Shown here piece after piece: positions 35,000 through 44,046 of a stretch of 64,000 bases of DNA. The stretch covers positions 186,001-250,000 of the forward strand of contig NZ_AEPB01000001.1 in NCBI RefSeq assembly GCF_000189395.1, in the 5' to 3' direction. Source of the stretch: Planococcus donghaensis MPA1U2. GTDB lineage: Bacteria > Bacillota > Bacilli > Bacillales_A > Planococcaceae. The stretch's first letter is position 1. Each line of letters starts with the position of its first letter. A program made the position numbers and the translations under genes. The notes beneath the pieces were generated by a model. It saw nothing but the letters and a program-made list of their open reading frames with translations, did no database searches and was not told where the DNA came from.

Positions 35000-35175
35000 T
35001 TTAATACAGGAGTAAAAAAGCGACCGCCTGTAGCGAGTTTCCTACTATTTTCAGTGGCTATTGCCTCATTAAACAGGTATCATAAAACCAACAGCTAAAG
35101 GCCATTTGCAATTGCTTGGTCATAGCCATAGCTAATCAGCTAATAGGTACTATAAAAATTCGAGGGGGCTATCAC
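35000..35175. other. Intergenic
   Basis: No gene or clear terminator; presumably holds the promoter of the PRPP-synthetase-like gene. Confidence 0.4.
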
Positions 35176-36126
35176 TTGCCATATCAATTAAGAAAAAACT
35201 TTAAGCTGTTTACATTAAACTCAAATCCGGAGTTGGCACAAGAAATTGCGGATTCGCTTGGGTGTAAATTAGGGAAAAGCTCGATTACGCATTTTAGTGA
35301 TGGAGAAATTCAAATTCACATTGAAGAAAGTGTCCGCGGGGCAGATGTCTATGTAGTGCAATCGACATCGCAGCCGGGAACTGAGCATGTGATGGAGTTG
35401 TTGATCATGATTGATGCGTTAAAACGTGCCTCTGTGAAAACCATTAACGTGGTTATTCCGTATTATGGCTATGCGCGTCAAGACCGTAAAGCCAGTTCGC
35501 GTGAGCCGATTACGGCAAAGTTAGTTGCGAATATGTTAGAAAAAGCAGGCGCGACACACATCATCACGTTGGATTTACACGCTCCGCAAATTCAAGGGTT
35601 CTTTAATGTGCCGGTCGATCAATTGCTAGGTGGCAAAATTTTAGAACAGTATTTTACGGACAAAGGATTAACAGATGCGATTGTGGTAGCTCCAGACAAC
35701 GGAGGACTCGGACGTGCTCGTAAACTAGCAAGTCATTTGGACGTGCCAATCGGCTTTATCGATAAACGTCGGATGCACCCTGATGAGCCGGAAATGGTCA
35801 ACATTGTTGGAGACATCAAAGGCAAAAACGTCATCATTATTGTCGACATCATCGATACGGCGAAGACGGTTTCGGCAGCTGCGGATGTACTTGTGGAAAA
35901 TGGCGCGAAAGCCGTTTATGCTTGTTGCACACACGCTGTGTTATCTGGTGACGCCATTCAAAAAATCGAGAAATCGGCTGTGACGGAATTGGTTGTCACG
36001 AATACTATCCATGTGCCAGAAGAAAAACAAACGCCAAAAGTTAAAATTTTATCGGTTGCTCCACTACTAGCTGAAGCGATTGAACACGTGCATAACGAAA
36101 AACCGGTTACGCCATTGTTTGAATAA
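35176..36126 (+). CDS. PRPP synthetase paralogue with altered PRPP loop
   Basis: 316 residues from the TTG at 35176 with GAGGGGG upstream, the normal length of ribose-phosphate pyrophosphokinase. The ATP-binding and catalytic parts look normal ([36 protein letters not shown]). The PRPP-binding loop, DDIIDTAGT in canonical enzymes, reads VDIIDTAKT (residues 223-231): the first aspartate is lost and glycine becomes lysine. It is therefore probably a second, divergent copy, with the housekeeping prs elsewhere in the genome. It could be an active variant or a regulatory paralogue. Confidence 0.85.
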   Translation: MPYQLRKNFKLFTLNSNPELAQEIADSLGCKLGKSSITHFSDGEIQIHIEESVRGADVYVVQSTSQPGTEHVMELLIMIDALKRASVKTINVVIPYYGYARQDRKASSREPITAKLVANMLEKAGATHIITLDLHAPQIQGFFNVPVDQLLGGKILEQYFTDKGLTDAIVVAPDNGGLGRARKLASHLDVPIGFIDKRRMHPDEPEMVNIVGDIKGKNVIIIVDIIDTAKTVSAAADVLVENGAKAVYACCTHAVLSGDAIQKIEKSAVTELVVTNTIHVPEEKQTPKVKILSVAPLLAEAIEHVHNEKPVTPLFE

Positions 36127-36173
36127 TGCCACCGGTTTAGGTAGTAACTTCCTATTATGAAATAAATATCCAC

Positions 36174-36213
36174 CAAAAGCACTGCGGAAGATAAAATTCC
36201 GCAGTGCTTTTTT
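36174..36213 (+). terminator. Rho-independent terminator
   Basis: AAAAGCACTGCGGAA pairs with TTCCGCAGTGCTTTTTT around GATAAAA, closing the PRPP-synthetase-like gene. Confidence 0.9.
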
Positions 36214-36381
36214 AGTAGAAACTTTACGTTTTCTTAAGAAAAAATAAATAAAAAGGCTTACATTAGCGCAATTCGGGGAATATAAATCGTATATTCCGTC
36301 AATTTTCACTTGATTGAATAGACGCTTTTATCCTTATATAAGATTTACTATGCGCAAATTTGTGTTGGAAAGGAGACTCCT

Positions 36382-37878
36382 ATGAAGGAAGTCACAAGAG
36401 TATTTTATATTACCATCACACTGGTGATTATCGCCGTGTTGGTTGCTGCACTTATGCCTGGTGCATATGAACAAGTGACAAGCAACATTACTTCTTTACT
36501 GAGTACCGTATTCGGTTGGTATTACATGCTGATTATGACGCTCATCTTAGTAGTCGTTGGGTTTCTGATTATTAGTCCGTACGGCAATATCCGACTTGGT
36601 AACCCTAACGATCGACCAGAATTTAGAACGCCGACTTGGGTAGCTATGCTTTTCTCAGCAGGACTTGGAATCGGTCTCGTATTTTATGGCTCCTATGAAC
36701 CGCTCTCCCACTTTGCCATCTCACCGGCAACTGCAGAACCTGGAACACAAGCCGCGTTTCAGGAATCGATGCAACGTACTTTTTTCCACTACGGGTTTAA
36801 CGCTTGGGCGATGTATGGAATCGTCGCATTGGTACTTGCTTATTTCCAATTCCGTAAAGGTGAACGTGGTCTCATCTCGAGTACGTTAAGACCTCTTTTT
36901 GGAGACAAAATGAACACTGGCTGGGGAACGATGATTGACGTTATTGCTATTTTCGCAACGGTATTTGGTGTTGCGACGTCACTCGGATTCGGCGCTGTTC
37001 AAATAAACGGCGGACTCAGCTTTTTGTTTGGGATTAGCAACAACAATTGGAGTCAGTTGATCATTATTGCCATTATTACGGTACTGTTTTTGGCATCTGC
37101 ATGGTCTGGACTTTCAAAAGGGATCAAGTATTTATCCAACATCAATATGGTGTTAGCCGTGATTCTGCTTGTATTGGTTGTCATTTTGGGACCCACTCTC
37201 CTCATTTTGAATGTCTTCACTCAATCGTTTGGTGAGTACATCCAAAATTTGATGTCAATCAGCACAAAAACCGAAGCCTTTAGTAGCGATGATCGCCAGT
37301 GGCTAGATGCATGGACGATTTTCTACTGGGCATGGTGGATTTCTTGGGCACCATTCGTTAGTATGTTTATCGCCCGTGTTTCTAAAGGGCGGACCATTCG
37401 CGAATTCTTAATCTATGTCGTTCTTTTGCCGACATTATTATGTGCGATTTGGTTTTCTACGTTTGGCGCAACGGCAATCGACATCCAACAAAGTGGCGCT
37501 GTCGATTTAACCGCTGGTGCTGTTGAAACCATCTTATTTATGGTATTTAACGAAATGCCATTTGGTTTCGGATTATCGGTTATTGCCATTTTGTTATTGT
37601 TGACATTCTTTATCTCGTCTGCCGATTCGGCGACGTTTGTGCTTGGTATGCAATCAACAAATGGTTCACTAACGCCTGTTAATAGCGTCAAAATTGTCTG
37701 GGGAGTTCTTCAGTCGTCGATTGCCGCTATTCTGTTATCAGTTGGTGGATTAGCCGCTATTCAAAACACCATCATCATTGCGGCCTTGCCGTTCTCGTTT
37801 GTGATGATTTTGATGGTTTGGTCGCTGCTCAAGTCACTCAAAGCAGAAGAAAAATTATACGAAGGCAAGAAAAAATAA
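36382..37878 (+). CDS. BCCT-family betaine/choline/carnitine transporter
   Basis: 498 residues with 12 predicted transmembrane helices. The family signature is the tryptophan-rich segment FYWAWWISWAPFVSMFIARV on helix 8; the glycine-rich FSAGLGIGLVFYG on helix 3 is also typical of BetL/OpuD types. It would import compatible solutes such as glycine betaine with sodium or protons under osmotic stress. GGAAAGGAGACTCCT precedes the ATG. Two hairpins follow the stop. It appears to be a single-gene transcription unit. Confidence 0.95.
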   Translation: MKEVTRVFYITITLVIIAVLVAALMPGAYEQVTSNITSLLSTVFGWYYMLIMTLILVVVGFLIISPYGNIRLGNPNDRPEFRTPTWVAMLFSAGLGIGLVFYGSYEPLSHFAISPATAEPGTQAAFQESMQRTFFHYGFNAWAMYGIVALVLAYFQFRKGERGLISSTLRPLFGDKMNTGWGTMIDVIAIFATVFGVATSLGFGAVQINGGLSFLFGISNNNWSQLIIIAIITVLFLASAWSGLSKGIKYLSNINMVLAVILLVLVVILGPTLLILNVFTQSFGEYIQNLMSISTKTEAFSSDDRQWLDAWTIFYWAWWISWAPFVSMFIARVSKGRTIREFLIYVVLLPTLLCAIWFSTFGATAIDIQQSGAVDLTAGAVETILFMVFNEMPFGFGLSVIAILLLLTFFISSADSATFVLGMQSTNGSLTPVNSVKIVWGVLQSSIAAILLSVGGLAAIQNTIIIAALPFSFVMILMVWSLLKSLKAEEKLYEGKKK

Positions 37879-37879
37879 G

Positions 37880-37955
37880 CTTATTCCAGTAGCGCAGCTG
37901 GAATAAACGGAAGAAAGCCTCCGAAGGTTCCTAACATGGAATCCTCGGAGGCTTT
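37880..37955 (+). terminator. Tandem hairpins after the BCCT gene
   Basis: TTATTCCAG pairs with CTGGAATAA at 37880-37905, then AAGCCTCCGA pairs with TCGGAGGCTT at 37915-37955 with a T-rich tail. The second looks like the terminator. Confidence 0.8.
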
Positions 37956-37978
37956 GTTTGTGTTTTATAAAATAGCAA

Positions 37979-38356
37979 TTAGACTTTACTGGCACTCATC
38001 ATTTTCTGGTATTCTAAAACTTCTTCATCCGTAAAGGCGTTAGCAGACAAACGTTTTACTTTATCCCAGTACTCTGTTTTAAACTGACTGTAGTCATCCC
38101 CTTGTTGACCGATAAACTCCACAAGGCTTCCACCCGTGAAGAATAGGTGGGTTTTTGGGTATTTCGCATCCCAATAAATATTTGCGCGAAGATTTAATTC
38201 GTTTTCGGTTTCTTTCGCTTGAAGCTTAATAGAAACCGCGCAACGTAGTCGAGGTTCTCCTCTGTCGTGACCTTCGCCTTTACTGGTAATGGTCATCTCC
38301 GTTACATAACGTTCGTTTTCAAAAACCATTAAATTGTTTTCAAATTTAGCATTCAT
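37979..38356 (-). CDS. Small conserved-looking hypothetical protein
   Basis: 125 residues, ATG at 38356 four bases after the PatB stop, so cotranscribed with it. Beta-rich N-terminus (RYVTEMTITSKGEG, LRCAVSIKLQAKE) and helical end. No motif or transmembrane part recognised. Confidence 0.6.
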   Translation of the reverse strand: MNAKFENNLMVFENERYVTEMTITSKGEGHDRGEPRLRCAVSIKLQAKETENELNLRANIYWDAKYPKTHLFFTGGSLVEFIGQQGDDYSQFKTEYWDKVKRLSANAFTDEEVLEYQKMMSASKV

Positions 38357-38360
38357 TCAA

Positions 38361-39554
38361 TCATACGCCCCCATTTTCTCTATTCTCTGCTAACGCCAAC
38401 GCAATCCGGTTGATACCGTCAGCCAAAGTTTCTCTTGGACAAGCTGCGTTTAGTCGTAAATAGCCAAGTCCAGCATCCCCGTACTTACTGCCTGGTTCTA
38501 ATGCCACTTTCCCCGTTAACAGCAATTTTTTCATGACTTCGTCTTCAGTTAAGTTTAACTTGCTGTAATCGATCCACAGCAAATAAGTCGATTGCGGCTT
38601 CATCACTTGTAAGCCCGGCACTTTGTTCTCTAATTCGTTACGGGCAAACTCGCTGTTGTCAGCGATTGTCTCTAACATCTCTTCAAGCCAAGGCTCACTG
38701 TCGTTATAAGCAGCAGCTAAAGCAGTCGGGGCGAATGCGTTGAGCGTGCCTGTACCGTGTGCGAGTGCATGCTTTTCTAGTTTGGCACGTTTTTCTTTGT
38801 CAGTTGCGACAATCATCGCCACTTGAATGCCCGCTAAGTTAAAGGTTTTAGTCGGCGCCAGACACGTAAACACGCGGTCGCTTTCTTTGCCAGCGATTTT
38901 GGCAATTGGCGTATGACGGCTTTCACCTAACATTAAATCCCCGTGAATTTCATCGGAAATAATGAGCACGTCATGTTTTGTACACAAGCGAAGTATTTCA
39001 TTCAGCTCGTCAACAGTCCAGACACGTCCACCTGGGTTGTGCGGATTGCACAAGATAAAAAGTGCCGCTTGTTTTAGTTTTTCTTCAAAGTCGTTAAAGT
39101 CAATTGTGTATTGTCCGTCCTGCACGACAAGCGGAGAATACAAAACCTCTCGATCTTGATGCTCAGCAAGTTGGAAAAACGGGGGATAAACAGGAGGCGT
39201 CACCACAATTTTATCGTGTTTTTCTGTAAAGGTTTCAATAATCGATGCAATGGCTGGGATAATGCCTTGGTGAAACAACATCCAATCGGTTTCGATTTTC
39301 CAACCGTTTCGTTTTTCTTGCCAGTTGATCACGGAAGTTCGACATTCTTCACACATGAAAGAATAGCCGAAAATCGAATGCTCTACACGTTCATGCAATG
39401 CCTTTAAAATCGCTGGCGGTGCAGGGAAGTCCATATCTGCAATCCACATTGGCAAAATGTCTGACGTATCTTCTAGGCCATAAATTTCACCGATCATGTC
39501 CCATTTAACAGAGCGGGTATTTTTTCGGTCGTACACATGCTGAAAAAAATTCAT
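38361..39554 (-). CDS. patB: PatB/MalY-type cystathionine beta-lyase
   Basis: 397 residues, PLP-dependent aminotransferase fold I. The schiff-base region is TCLAPTKTFNLAGIQ; other landmarks are PVYPPF, NPHNPGG and ISDEIHGDLML. Family members cleave cystathionine or cysteine to a thiol, ammonia and pyruvate, and MalY in E. coli also acts as a regulator. GGATAAGGGAGC precedes the ATG. The gene is followed by the small unknown gene at 37979. Confidence 0.9.
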   Translation of the reverse strand: MNFFQHVYDRKNTRSVKWDMIGEIYGLEDTSDILPMWIADMDFPAPPAILKALHERVEHSIFGYSFMCEECRTSVINWQEKRNGWKIETDWMLFHQGIIPAIASIIETFTEKHDKIVVTPPVYPPFFQLAEHQDREVLYSPLVVQDGQYTIDFNDFEEKLKQAALFILCNPHNPGGRVWTVDELNEILRLCTKHDVLIISDEIHGDLMLGESRHTPIAKIAGKESDRVFTCLAPTKTFNLAGIQVAMIVATDKEKRAKLEKHALAHGTGTLNAFAPTALAAAYNDSEPWLEEMLETIADNSEFARNELENKVPGLQVMKPQSTYLLWIDYSKLNLTEDEVMKKLLLTGKVALEPGSKYGDAGLGYLRLNAACPRETLADGINRIALALAENRENGGV

Positions 39555-39747
39555 AGAAAGAGCTCCCTTATCCGGTTAATTTTAAAAATCCACAGGTTTT
39601 TACTAATAGCTAACTGAAGCATAGCCCGTCCTAGTTAATCTTTCAAGTCTCGATCTTGTTGAATAGATTAAATAATCTGGGACGCACATCCAATATATGA
39701 CATAATAGAAAAGAGTTGATTGAATTTTATAAATAGGGGCGTGGGTT

Positions 39748-39963
39748 ATGGATATACAGAAAACACCTCAAGAAGAAAGAGAGAAATTAAGACAAGGTGA
39801 GCAAAAGTAAAACCCAACTGGCAACTTGCGTGATGGATTTGACCGAGGTGCAGGAAGCGGCAATGTAACAGACATAGCAGGTGACATGGGCTGGAAAGGC
39901 ATGGCTTTGTTAATTGTGGTGCTAATTGTAGGGTACGTTATTTATCAGCTATTCTTAAATTGA
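39748..39963 (+). pseudogene. DUF6366-like small membrane protein with a nonsense stop
   Basis: Frame from 39748 reads MDIQKTPQEEREKLRQGEQK, then TAA at 39808, then NPTGNLRDGFDRGAG and a C-terminal transmembrane helix (MALLIVVLIVGYVIYQLF). Joined, the 71 codons look like a complete DUF6366-type protein. The stop would be a CAA-to-TAA change. The following gene is intact and 13 bases downstream. Confidence 0.75.
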
Positions 39964-39976
39964 AGGAGGGAGACCT

Positions 39977-40384
39977 ATGTTTTGGTTAAAACTCAGTTTG
40001 TTTTTATTCGTTTTTTCAGGAGGCATATGGCTATTAAAGTGGGTTTTGCGAAAAATATTTAACATTGAAAAACCAAAAAGAGAGTGGTTTTCTTATAACC
40101 ACATCAACAAACTACATGAGAAAGTTGACCGGATTGTAAGGATCGTCACGACAATTGTTATGCTCGGAGTTTTATATACGGCCATTTACCAAGAAAGTAC
40201 GTTTATTTGGTTTTTAGTTGCTTGGTTTCTCGTGGCAGTTGTCGATTATTCCGTAAGAGCTTTTTTCGAATGGAAATACTCAGATCATCCGAAAGAGGCA
40301 ATTTTGACACTTGGTGAATTAGGACTTTTAGTAATTGTTACTGCAGTGGTTCTTCAATTTGATTTGCTGAATATTGGATACTGA
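39977..40384 (+). CDS. DUF4181-like membrane protein
   Basis: 135 residues with four hydrophobic segments. The stretch KWVLRKIFNIEKPKREWFSY between helices 1 and 2 and the later RAFFEWKYSDHPKEAILTLG fit DUF4181 proteins. GGAGGGAGACCT precedes the ATG. Probably cotranscribed with the nonsense-broken gene before it. Unknown role. Confidence 0.75.
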   Translation: MFWLKLSLFLFVFSGGIWLLKWVLRKIFNIEKPKREWFSYNHINKLHEKVDRIVRIVTTIVMLGVLYTAIYQESTFIWFLVAWFLVAVVDYSVRAFFEWKYSDHPKEAILTLGELGLLVIVTAVVLQFDLLNIGY

Positions 40385-40423
40385 GCACCCGTTAGTTCAT
40401 TCGTTTTAATGCTAGACAAAAAA

Positions 40424-40446
40424 GGCCTCCCAATAGTAGGAGGCTC
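40424..40446 (-). terminator. Terminator for the leftward monooxygenase gene
   Basis: GCCTCC and GGAGGC pair around CAATAGTA; on the minus strand TTTTTT follows. Confidence 0.75.
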
Positions 40447-40471
40447 TAAGTGAGTGGCGTATTTAGGTTGG

Positions 40472-41998
40472 TTATGCACGAAAAGCAGCAAATTCAAATT
40501 CATCAATATAGCCCTTCAACAAACCAACGTCTTGCGTTTTATTCGCCAAAGCCACATGGCCATCCGGGCGGATAAAGTACAAGGCGTTTTGGTGGAACCC
40601 GGATTTTTGCATAGCAGGTTCCCATGCAAATTCATGCAGCTCGAAAGAATGAGAGCGAGCAAAATCAATCAGTTCTTTGCTGGCTTTGCCGTATACGTGA
40701 ATTTGCCAATCCACGGATCGCAGCGGAGTGAAATTGTCGCGACCTGCTGTTTGGATCCATGGCAAGCGCATGCCTCCATAGACTTTTCCAGCTTTGCCCT
40801 TGCTTATAGGACTGTCCCGGTAGTTAATGTGGATTTGCGACAAAATTTTAAAGCCATTCTTTTTAACAAACGCCAACTTGAACATGGAAGGCAAAATATG
40901 CGGCACCACAACTTTACGTAATAAGGTTCCGCGAAGATGTTGGTTGATGATGGTCTGGAACGCTTTATCCGTCGTCGCGATTAACTTTTTCGCAAAACCG
41001 ATCCGCTCCAATTCATACGTATCGAGTAGAGAAGGGGCCGCTTTGCCTTGGCATACCGCTGCAAGTTTCCACGATAAATTAATGGCATCCCCAATGCCGG
41101 TATTCATCCCTTGTCCGCCTGCAGGGCTATGAAGATGTCCCGCGTCTCCTAATATAAAAATGCGTCCTTTGGAAAAGTGCTCACTCACACGGTTATGGAC
41201 GCGGTAAGTAGAAAACCAATTGACAATTGATGCTTTCACTCTAATTTTATCTTCAATGTATTCGCTTATGTGACGGTATTCGATATCTTTTTGATCGTTA
41301 AATTCTTCAGGGACGACGCCGAGGATTCTTTTCGTACGGGCGTTTCGTACAGACATATACAACATAAAGCCATCATCGTCCATATACATGTCCATTTTTT
41401 CCATTCTCTCTTCTAGTTTTTCGGTTTCCACATCGGCGACAAAAAATAATTGCTCGTACGTGCCACCTGGAAACTCAAATTCCATTCCTTTTCGCACCAT
41501 GCTGCTGGCGCCATCACAGCCGCATAAATACTTAAAGTCAGCCGATTCTTCTGGAAGTTCCTCTTTCTTTAACACTGCAGTTACCGAGTCTCCTATGTCT
41601 ACAAAAGAAGATAACTCCGTACCCCATTCAATTTCGACTCCGATTTTCTTTAATTCATCCACAAGCATTTCTTCTTGTTCATCTTGCGGCAAGCTAAGGA
41701 TAAACGGAAAAGGACTCAGCCCTTTACCGAAATCGTTAAATTTGAGATTGGCTTTTACTTCTTTTCCATCACTCAAATCCAATGACAAAATCGGCTGTCC
41801 TCTACTGACGAGCCTCTCAGACAACCCCAGTTGTTGATAATGCTCCAAGATTCGCGCATGAACAGCTAAGGCACGAGAAGCTTTTCCCGTACCCGAATTT
41901 TTTTCAATGATTCGAAAAGGAACGCCTTGAGTGGCAAGGCTATGAGCAAGAGCCAGACCGGTTGGGCCAGCTCCTACAATCAATATTTGTGGTTTCAC
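40472..41998 (-). CDS. FAD-dependent aromatic monooxygenase (PheA/TfdB type)
   Basis: 508 residues from a GTG at 41998 with AGGAGGTC upstream. The dinucleotide fold GAGPTGLALAHSL is at the N-terminus, GCDGASSMVRK (DG motif) is near 165, and GDAGHLHSPAGGQGMNTGIG is the third FAD contact. C-terminal thioredoxin-like part present. These enzymes hydroxylate aromatic or polyketide/antibiotic molecules with NADPH and oxygen. A divergent MFS exporter gene shares the control region, suggesting a detoxification pair. Confidence 0.9.
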   Translation of the reverse strand: MKPQILIVGAGPTGLALAHSLATQGVPFRIIEKNSGTGKASRALAVHARILEHYQQLGLSERLVSRGQPILSLDLSDGKEVKANLKFNDFGKGLSPFPFILSLPQDEQEEMLVDELKKIGVEIEWGTELSSFVDIGDSVTAVLKKEELPEESADFKYLCGCDGASSMVRKGMEFEFPGGTYEQLFFVADVETEKLEERMEKMDMYMDDDGFMLYMSVRNARTKRILGVVPEEFNDQKDIEYRHISEYIEDKIRVKASIVNWFSTYRVHNRVSEHFSKGRIFILGDAGHLHSPAGGQGMNTGIGDAINLSWKLAAVCQGKAAPSLLDTYELERIGFAKKLIATTDKAFQTIINQHLRGTLLRKVVVPHILPSMFKLAFVKKNGFKILSQIHINYRDSPISKGKAGKVYGGMRLPWIQTAGRDNFTPLRSVDWQIHVYGKASKELIDFARSHSFELHEFAWEPAMQKSGFHQNALYFIRPDGHVALANKTQDVGLLKGYIDEFEFAAFRA

Positions 41999-42097
41999 GA
42001 TGAAGACCTCCTATTGAATATCAGCTATTTCCCGGTTTCTGTTTTATCTTGTACTGTTACTATATCCTTTATTGACCAACTTTAAGCACTGTTGACA

Positions 42098-42143
42098 AAA
42101 TAATATTTATCGTTAAAATATATTTTAACGATAAATATTATTT
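42098..42143. promoter_or_regulatory. 46-bp perfect palindrome overlapping a promoter
   Basis: A perfect palindrome of 23 bases per arm centred between 42120 and 42121 (inner arm CGTTAAAATA/TATTTTAACG). It begins right after a perfect -35 TTGACA (42092-42097); a TAAAAT -10 lies 16 bases further, inside it. A repressor bound here would shut the MFS gene and perhaps the divergent monooxygenase gene. The GGGTGGTG ribosome site starts at the next base, so the RNA could also hide it in a hairpin. Similar TTTTAACG motifs lie upstream of the HTH gene at 43961-43991. Confidence 0.8.
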
Positions 42144-42156
42144 GGGTGGTGAAAGA

Positions 42157-43371
42157 TTGTCGAAGAATAAAAATAGTCGACATCTCTTTTTAGGAAGACT
42201 CGTTTCAACCGCGGGGGATAGCTTGTATGAAATTGCGGTTATTTGGTATGTCTTTGAACTCACGCAACATGCGTTTTACACAGGACTAGCAGCCGCTATT
42301 GTCATGATCCCCAAATGCTTTAACTTTTTGCTAGGTCCCGTAATAGAAAGCATGAACAAAGTTAAAATACTCATCTATGCCCAATTTGTTCAGTTTTTTT
42401 TAATGCTCTTAATTCCTTTAGGGATTTGGCTAGGCTATGAATCGGTTTTTCTTGTGCTTGGGATCCTGTTTTGCATCTCATTTTTAGAGAATTTCCAAGG
42501 CACTGCTGAAATTGCGGTAGTCCCCAAAATCATGCCGAAAGAACATCGTGGAAAGTTCAACTCTTTGATCAGCAGTGCGCAACAACTCGTTGATATCTCG
42601 ATGAAAGCCGTTTTTGCTGGGTTTATCTTAACGATTGGTGTGCAAAATATTTACTTGTTTAATGCATTTAGTTTTTTAATAGCCGCCATCTTTTTTAGTT
42701 TGTTGAAGATCAACTCGACTACAGGGGAGCAAGAACAAAGTATAAGAGACTGGAAGGCGTATAAAACCAGTTTAAAAAGCGGGTTTTCTTACTTTTTTAA
42801 ATCGAAAATCGTTTTTATTTGTTTGCCGTTTTTAATCGCCAACTTTTCGTTTGGCATGACAGAAGCCATTCTCCCGGTTTACGCCCATGAAAGAGGAGGA
42901 GCTGAACAATATGGTGTTTTTATCCTCGCCATCACACTCGGCAACCTTACTGGATCTTTACTCGTAGTGAAAGTCATGAAGTTTCCGTTAGGCCAGTTAA
43001 TGATGGCGTTGCCTTTGTTGTCATTTTTGTTGTGGTTTTCGTCGATTGTAATAAGCCACAATGGACTATCGACCCTCTTTTTAGGATTAACTTTTATCCC
43101 GTTTGGCATGATGAGTATTTTACTGATTACGTTTTTACAAACATCCATCGAAGAGCATTTGCTGGCAAGAGTATCGTCAATTATTGATAGTGTTTTAGTT
43201 TCTGCTATGCCGCTAGGTGCTTTACTTGGTGGGATTTTCGCACCTGTGATTGGTGTCGGGAACATGATGCTCGTAAGTTCAACAGGGTTACTGGCCATTG
43301 GCTTTTACTTTTTGTTCAATAAAAACATTCGGTCGTTGCCGAAAATTGAAGACATTCAACTGCAAGAATAG
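42157..43371 (+). CDS. MFS efflux transporter
   Basis: 404 residues, 12 predicted helices. The TTG at 42157 follows GGGTGGTG at right distance; a TTG 15 bases earlier falls inside the palindrome. The N-terminus LGRLVSTAGDSLYEIAVIWY and PEHRGKFNSLIS loop-like segment (KEHRGKFNSL) are typical of macrolide-type MFS exporters. Its regulator is probably the convergent HTH protein downstream. Confidence 0.85.
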   Translation: MSKNKNSRHLFLGRLVSTAGDSLYEIAVIWYVFELTQHAFYTGLAAAIVMIPKCFNFLLGPVIESMNKVKILIYAQFVQFFLMLLIPLGIWLGYESVFLVLGILFCISFLENFQGTAEIAVVPKIMPKEHRGKFNSLISSAQQLVDISMKAVFAGFILTIGVQNIYLFNAFSFLIAAIFFSLLKINSTTGEQEQSIRDWKAYKTSLKSGFSYFFKSKIVFICLPFLIANFSFGMTEAILPVYAHERGGAEQYGVFILAITLGNLTGSLLVVKVMKFPLGQLMMALPLLSFLLWFSSIVISHNGLSTLFLGLTFIPFGMMSILLITFLQTSIEEHLLARVSSIIDSVLVSAMPLGALLGGIFAPVIGVGNMMLVSSTGLLAIGFYFLFNKNIRSLPKIEDIQLQE

Positions 43372-43381
43372 AAAAAAGCCA

Positions 43382-43933
43382 TTAAGCTTTTTCAGGCTTA
43401 CTGGCTTTTGCGTTGGTTTCATAGCTTAGGAGCGAAAATGTATAATCTGTGGTCTCTTCTGTAGGAGTACGGTTGGTGATGAGTTTTTTGATTTCCTCAG
43501 TTACTTTCAGCCATTCATCATGAGAAAGTGAGACCGTTGCTTCAGTGTACATGGCATGCGTTTCCTCTGCATTTTCTAAATCCGATTTCAGCAAATTCGC
43601 ACCTTTGTTGAATGTCAAAAACATATGAGACAATAGCGCCGCTGAATGCGTACGGGCAAGTTCTCCTTCGATGTTCATAAACTCTTCGTTACTATTAAAA
43701 AACGGGCGAGACGTGTAATACTTTTCGATTAAATTGCCGATTTGCTTTTCTTCACTTACTTGAATAAGCCCTGTAGCCAACAGTTTTTGAATTGGATAAT
43801 ACAGTCGTGAAGGCTTGTCTTCTAATTCAGCCGCAATTTCTTTTACGGTCTTATCTACTGTTTGAATGGAATACAAAATCGCTTCTATTTTAGGATCGGA
43901 TATCAATTTCATCAAATCAAAATTGCTCGTCAT
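43382..43933 (-). CDS. ArsR/HTH_20-type transcriptional regulator
   Basis: 183 residues. The first 75 form a winged helix (KIEAILYSIQTVDKTVKEIA, LEDKPSRLYYPIQKLLATGL). The rest is a helical domain that may bind ligand or dimerise (SHDEWLKVTEEIKKLI). AAGGAGTG precedes the ATG. It converges on the MFS gene. A TTTTAACG(G)AT-type motif in its upstream DNA (43961-43991) matches the palindrome at 42098, so it likely controls itself and the pump. Confidence 0.8.
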   Translation of the reverse strand: MTSNFDLMKLISDPKIEAILYSIQTVDKTVKEIAAELEDKPSRLYYPIQKLLATGLIQVSEEKQIGNLIEKYYTSRPFFNSNEEFMNIEGELARTHSAALLSHMFLTFNKGANLLKSDLENAEETHAMYTEATVSLSHDEWLKVTEEIKKLITNRTPTEETTDYTFSLLSYETNAKASKPEKA

Positions 43934-43960
43934 AACTTCACTCCTTTATCAATCATATAA

Positions 43961-43991
43961 ATTAATTTTAACGGATTAAATTATTTTAACA
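43961..43991. promoter_or_regulatory. TTTTAACG motifs upstream of the HTH gene
   Basis: TTTTAACGGATTAAA at 43967 and TTTTAAC at 43984 share the core of the 46-bp palindrome. Candidate autoregulatory operator. Confidence 0.45.
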
Positions 43992-44046
43992 ATGGGTGAT
44001 AAAGATAAGGAAATGAATTCGGCTATTTAAAGGGCGTATATACAAG

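Noticed and set aside
40454-40921. 155-residue plus-strand open frame
   Set aside because: Shadow of the monooxygenase gene on the other strand, whose motifs are clear.
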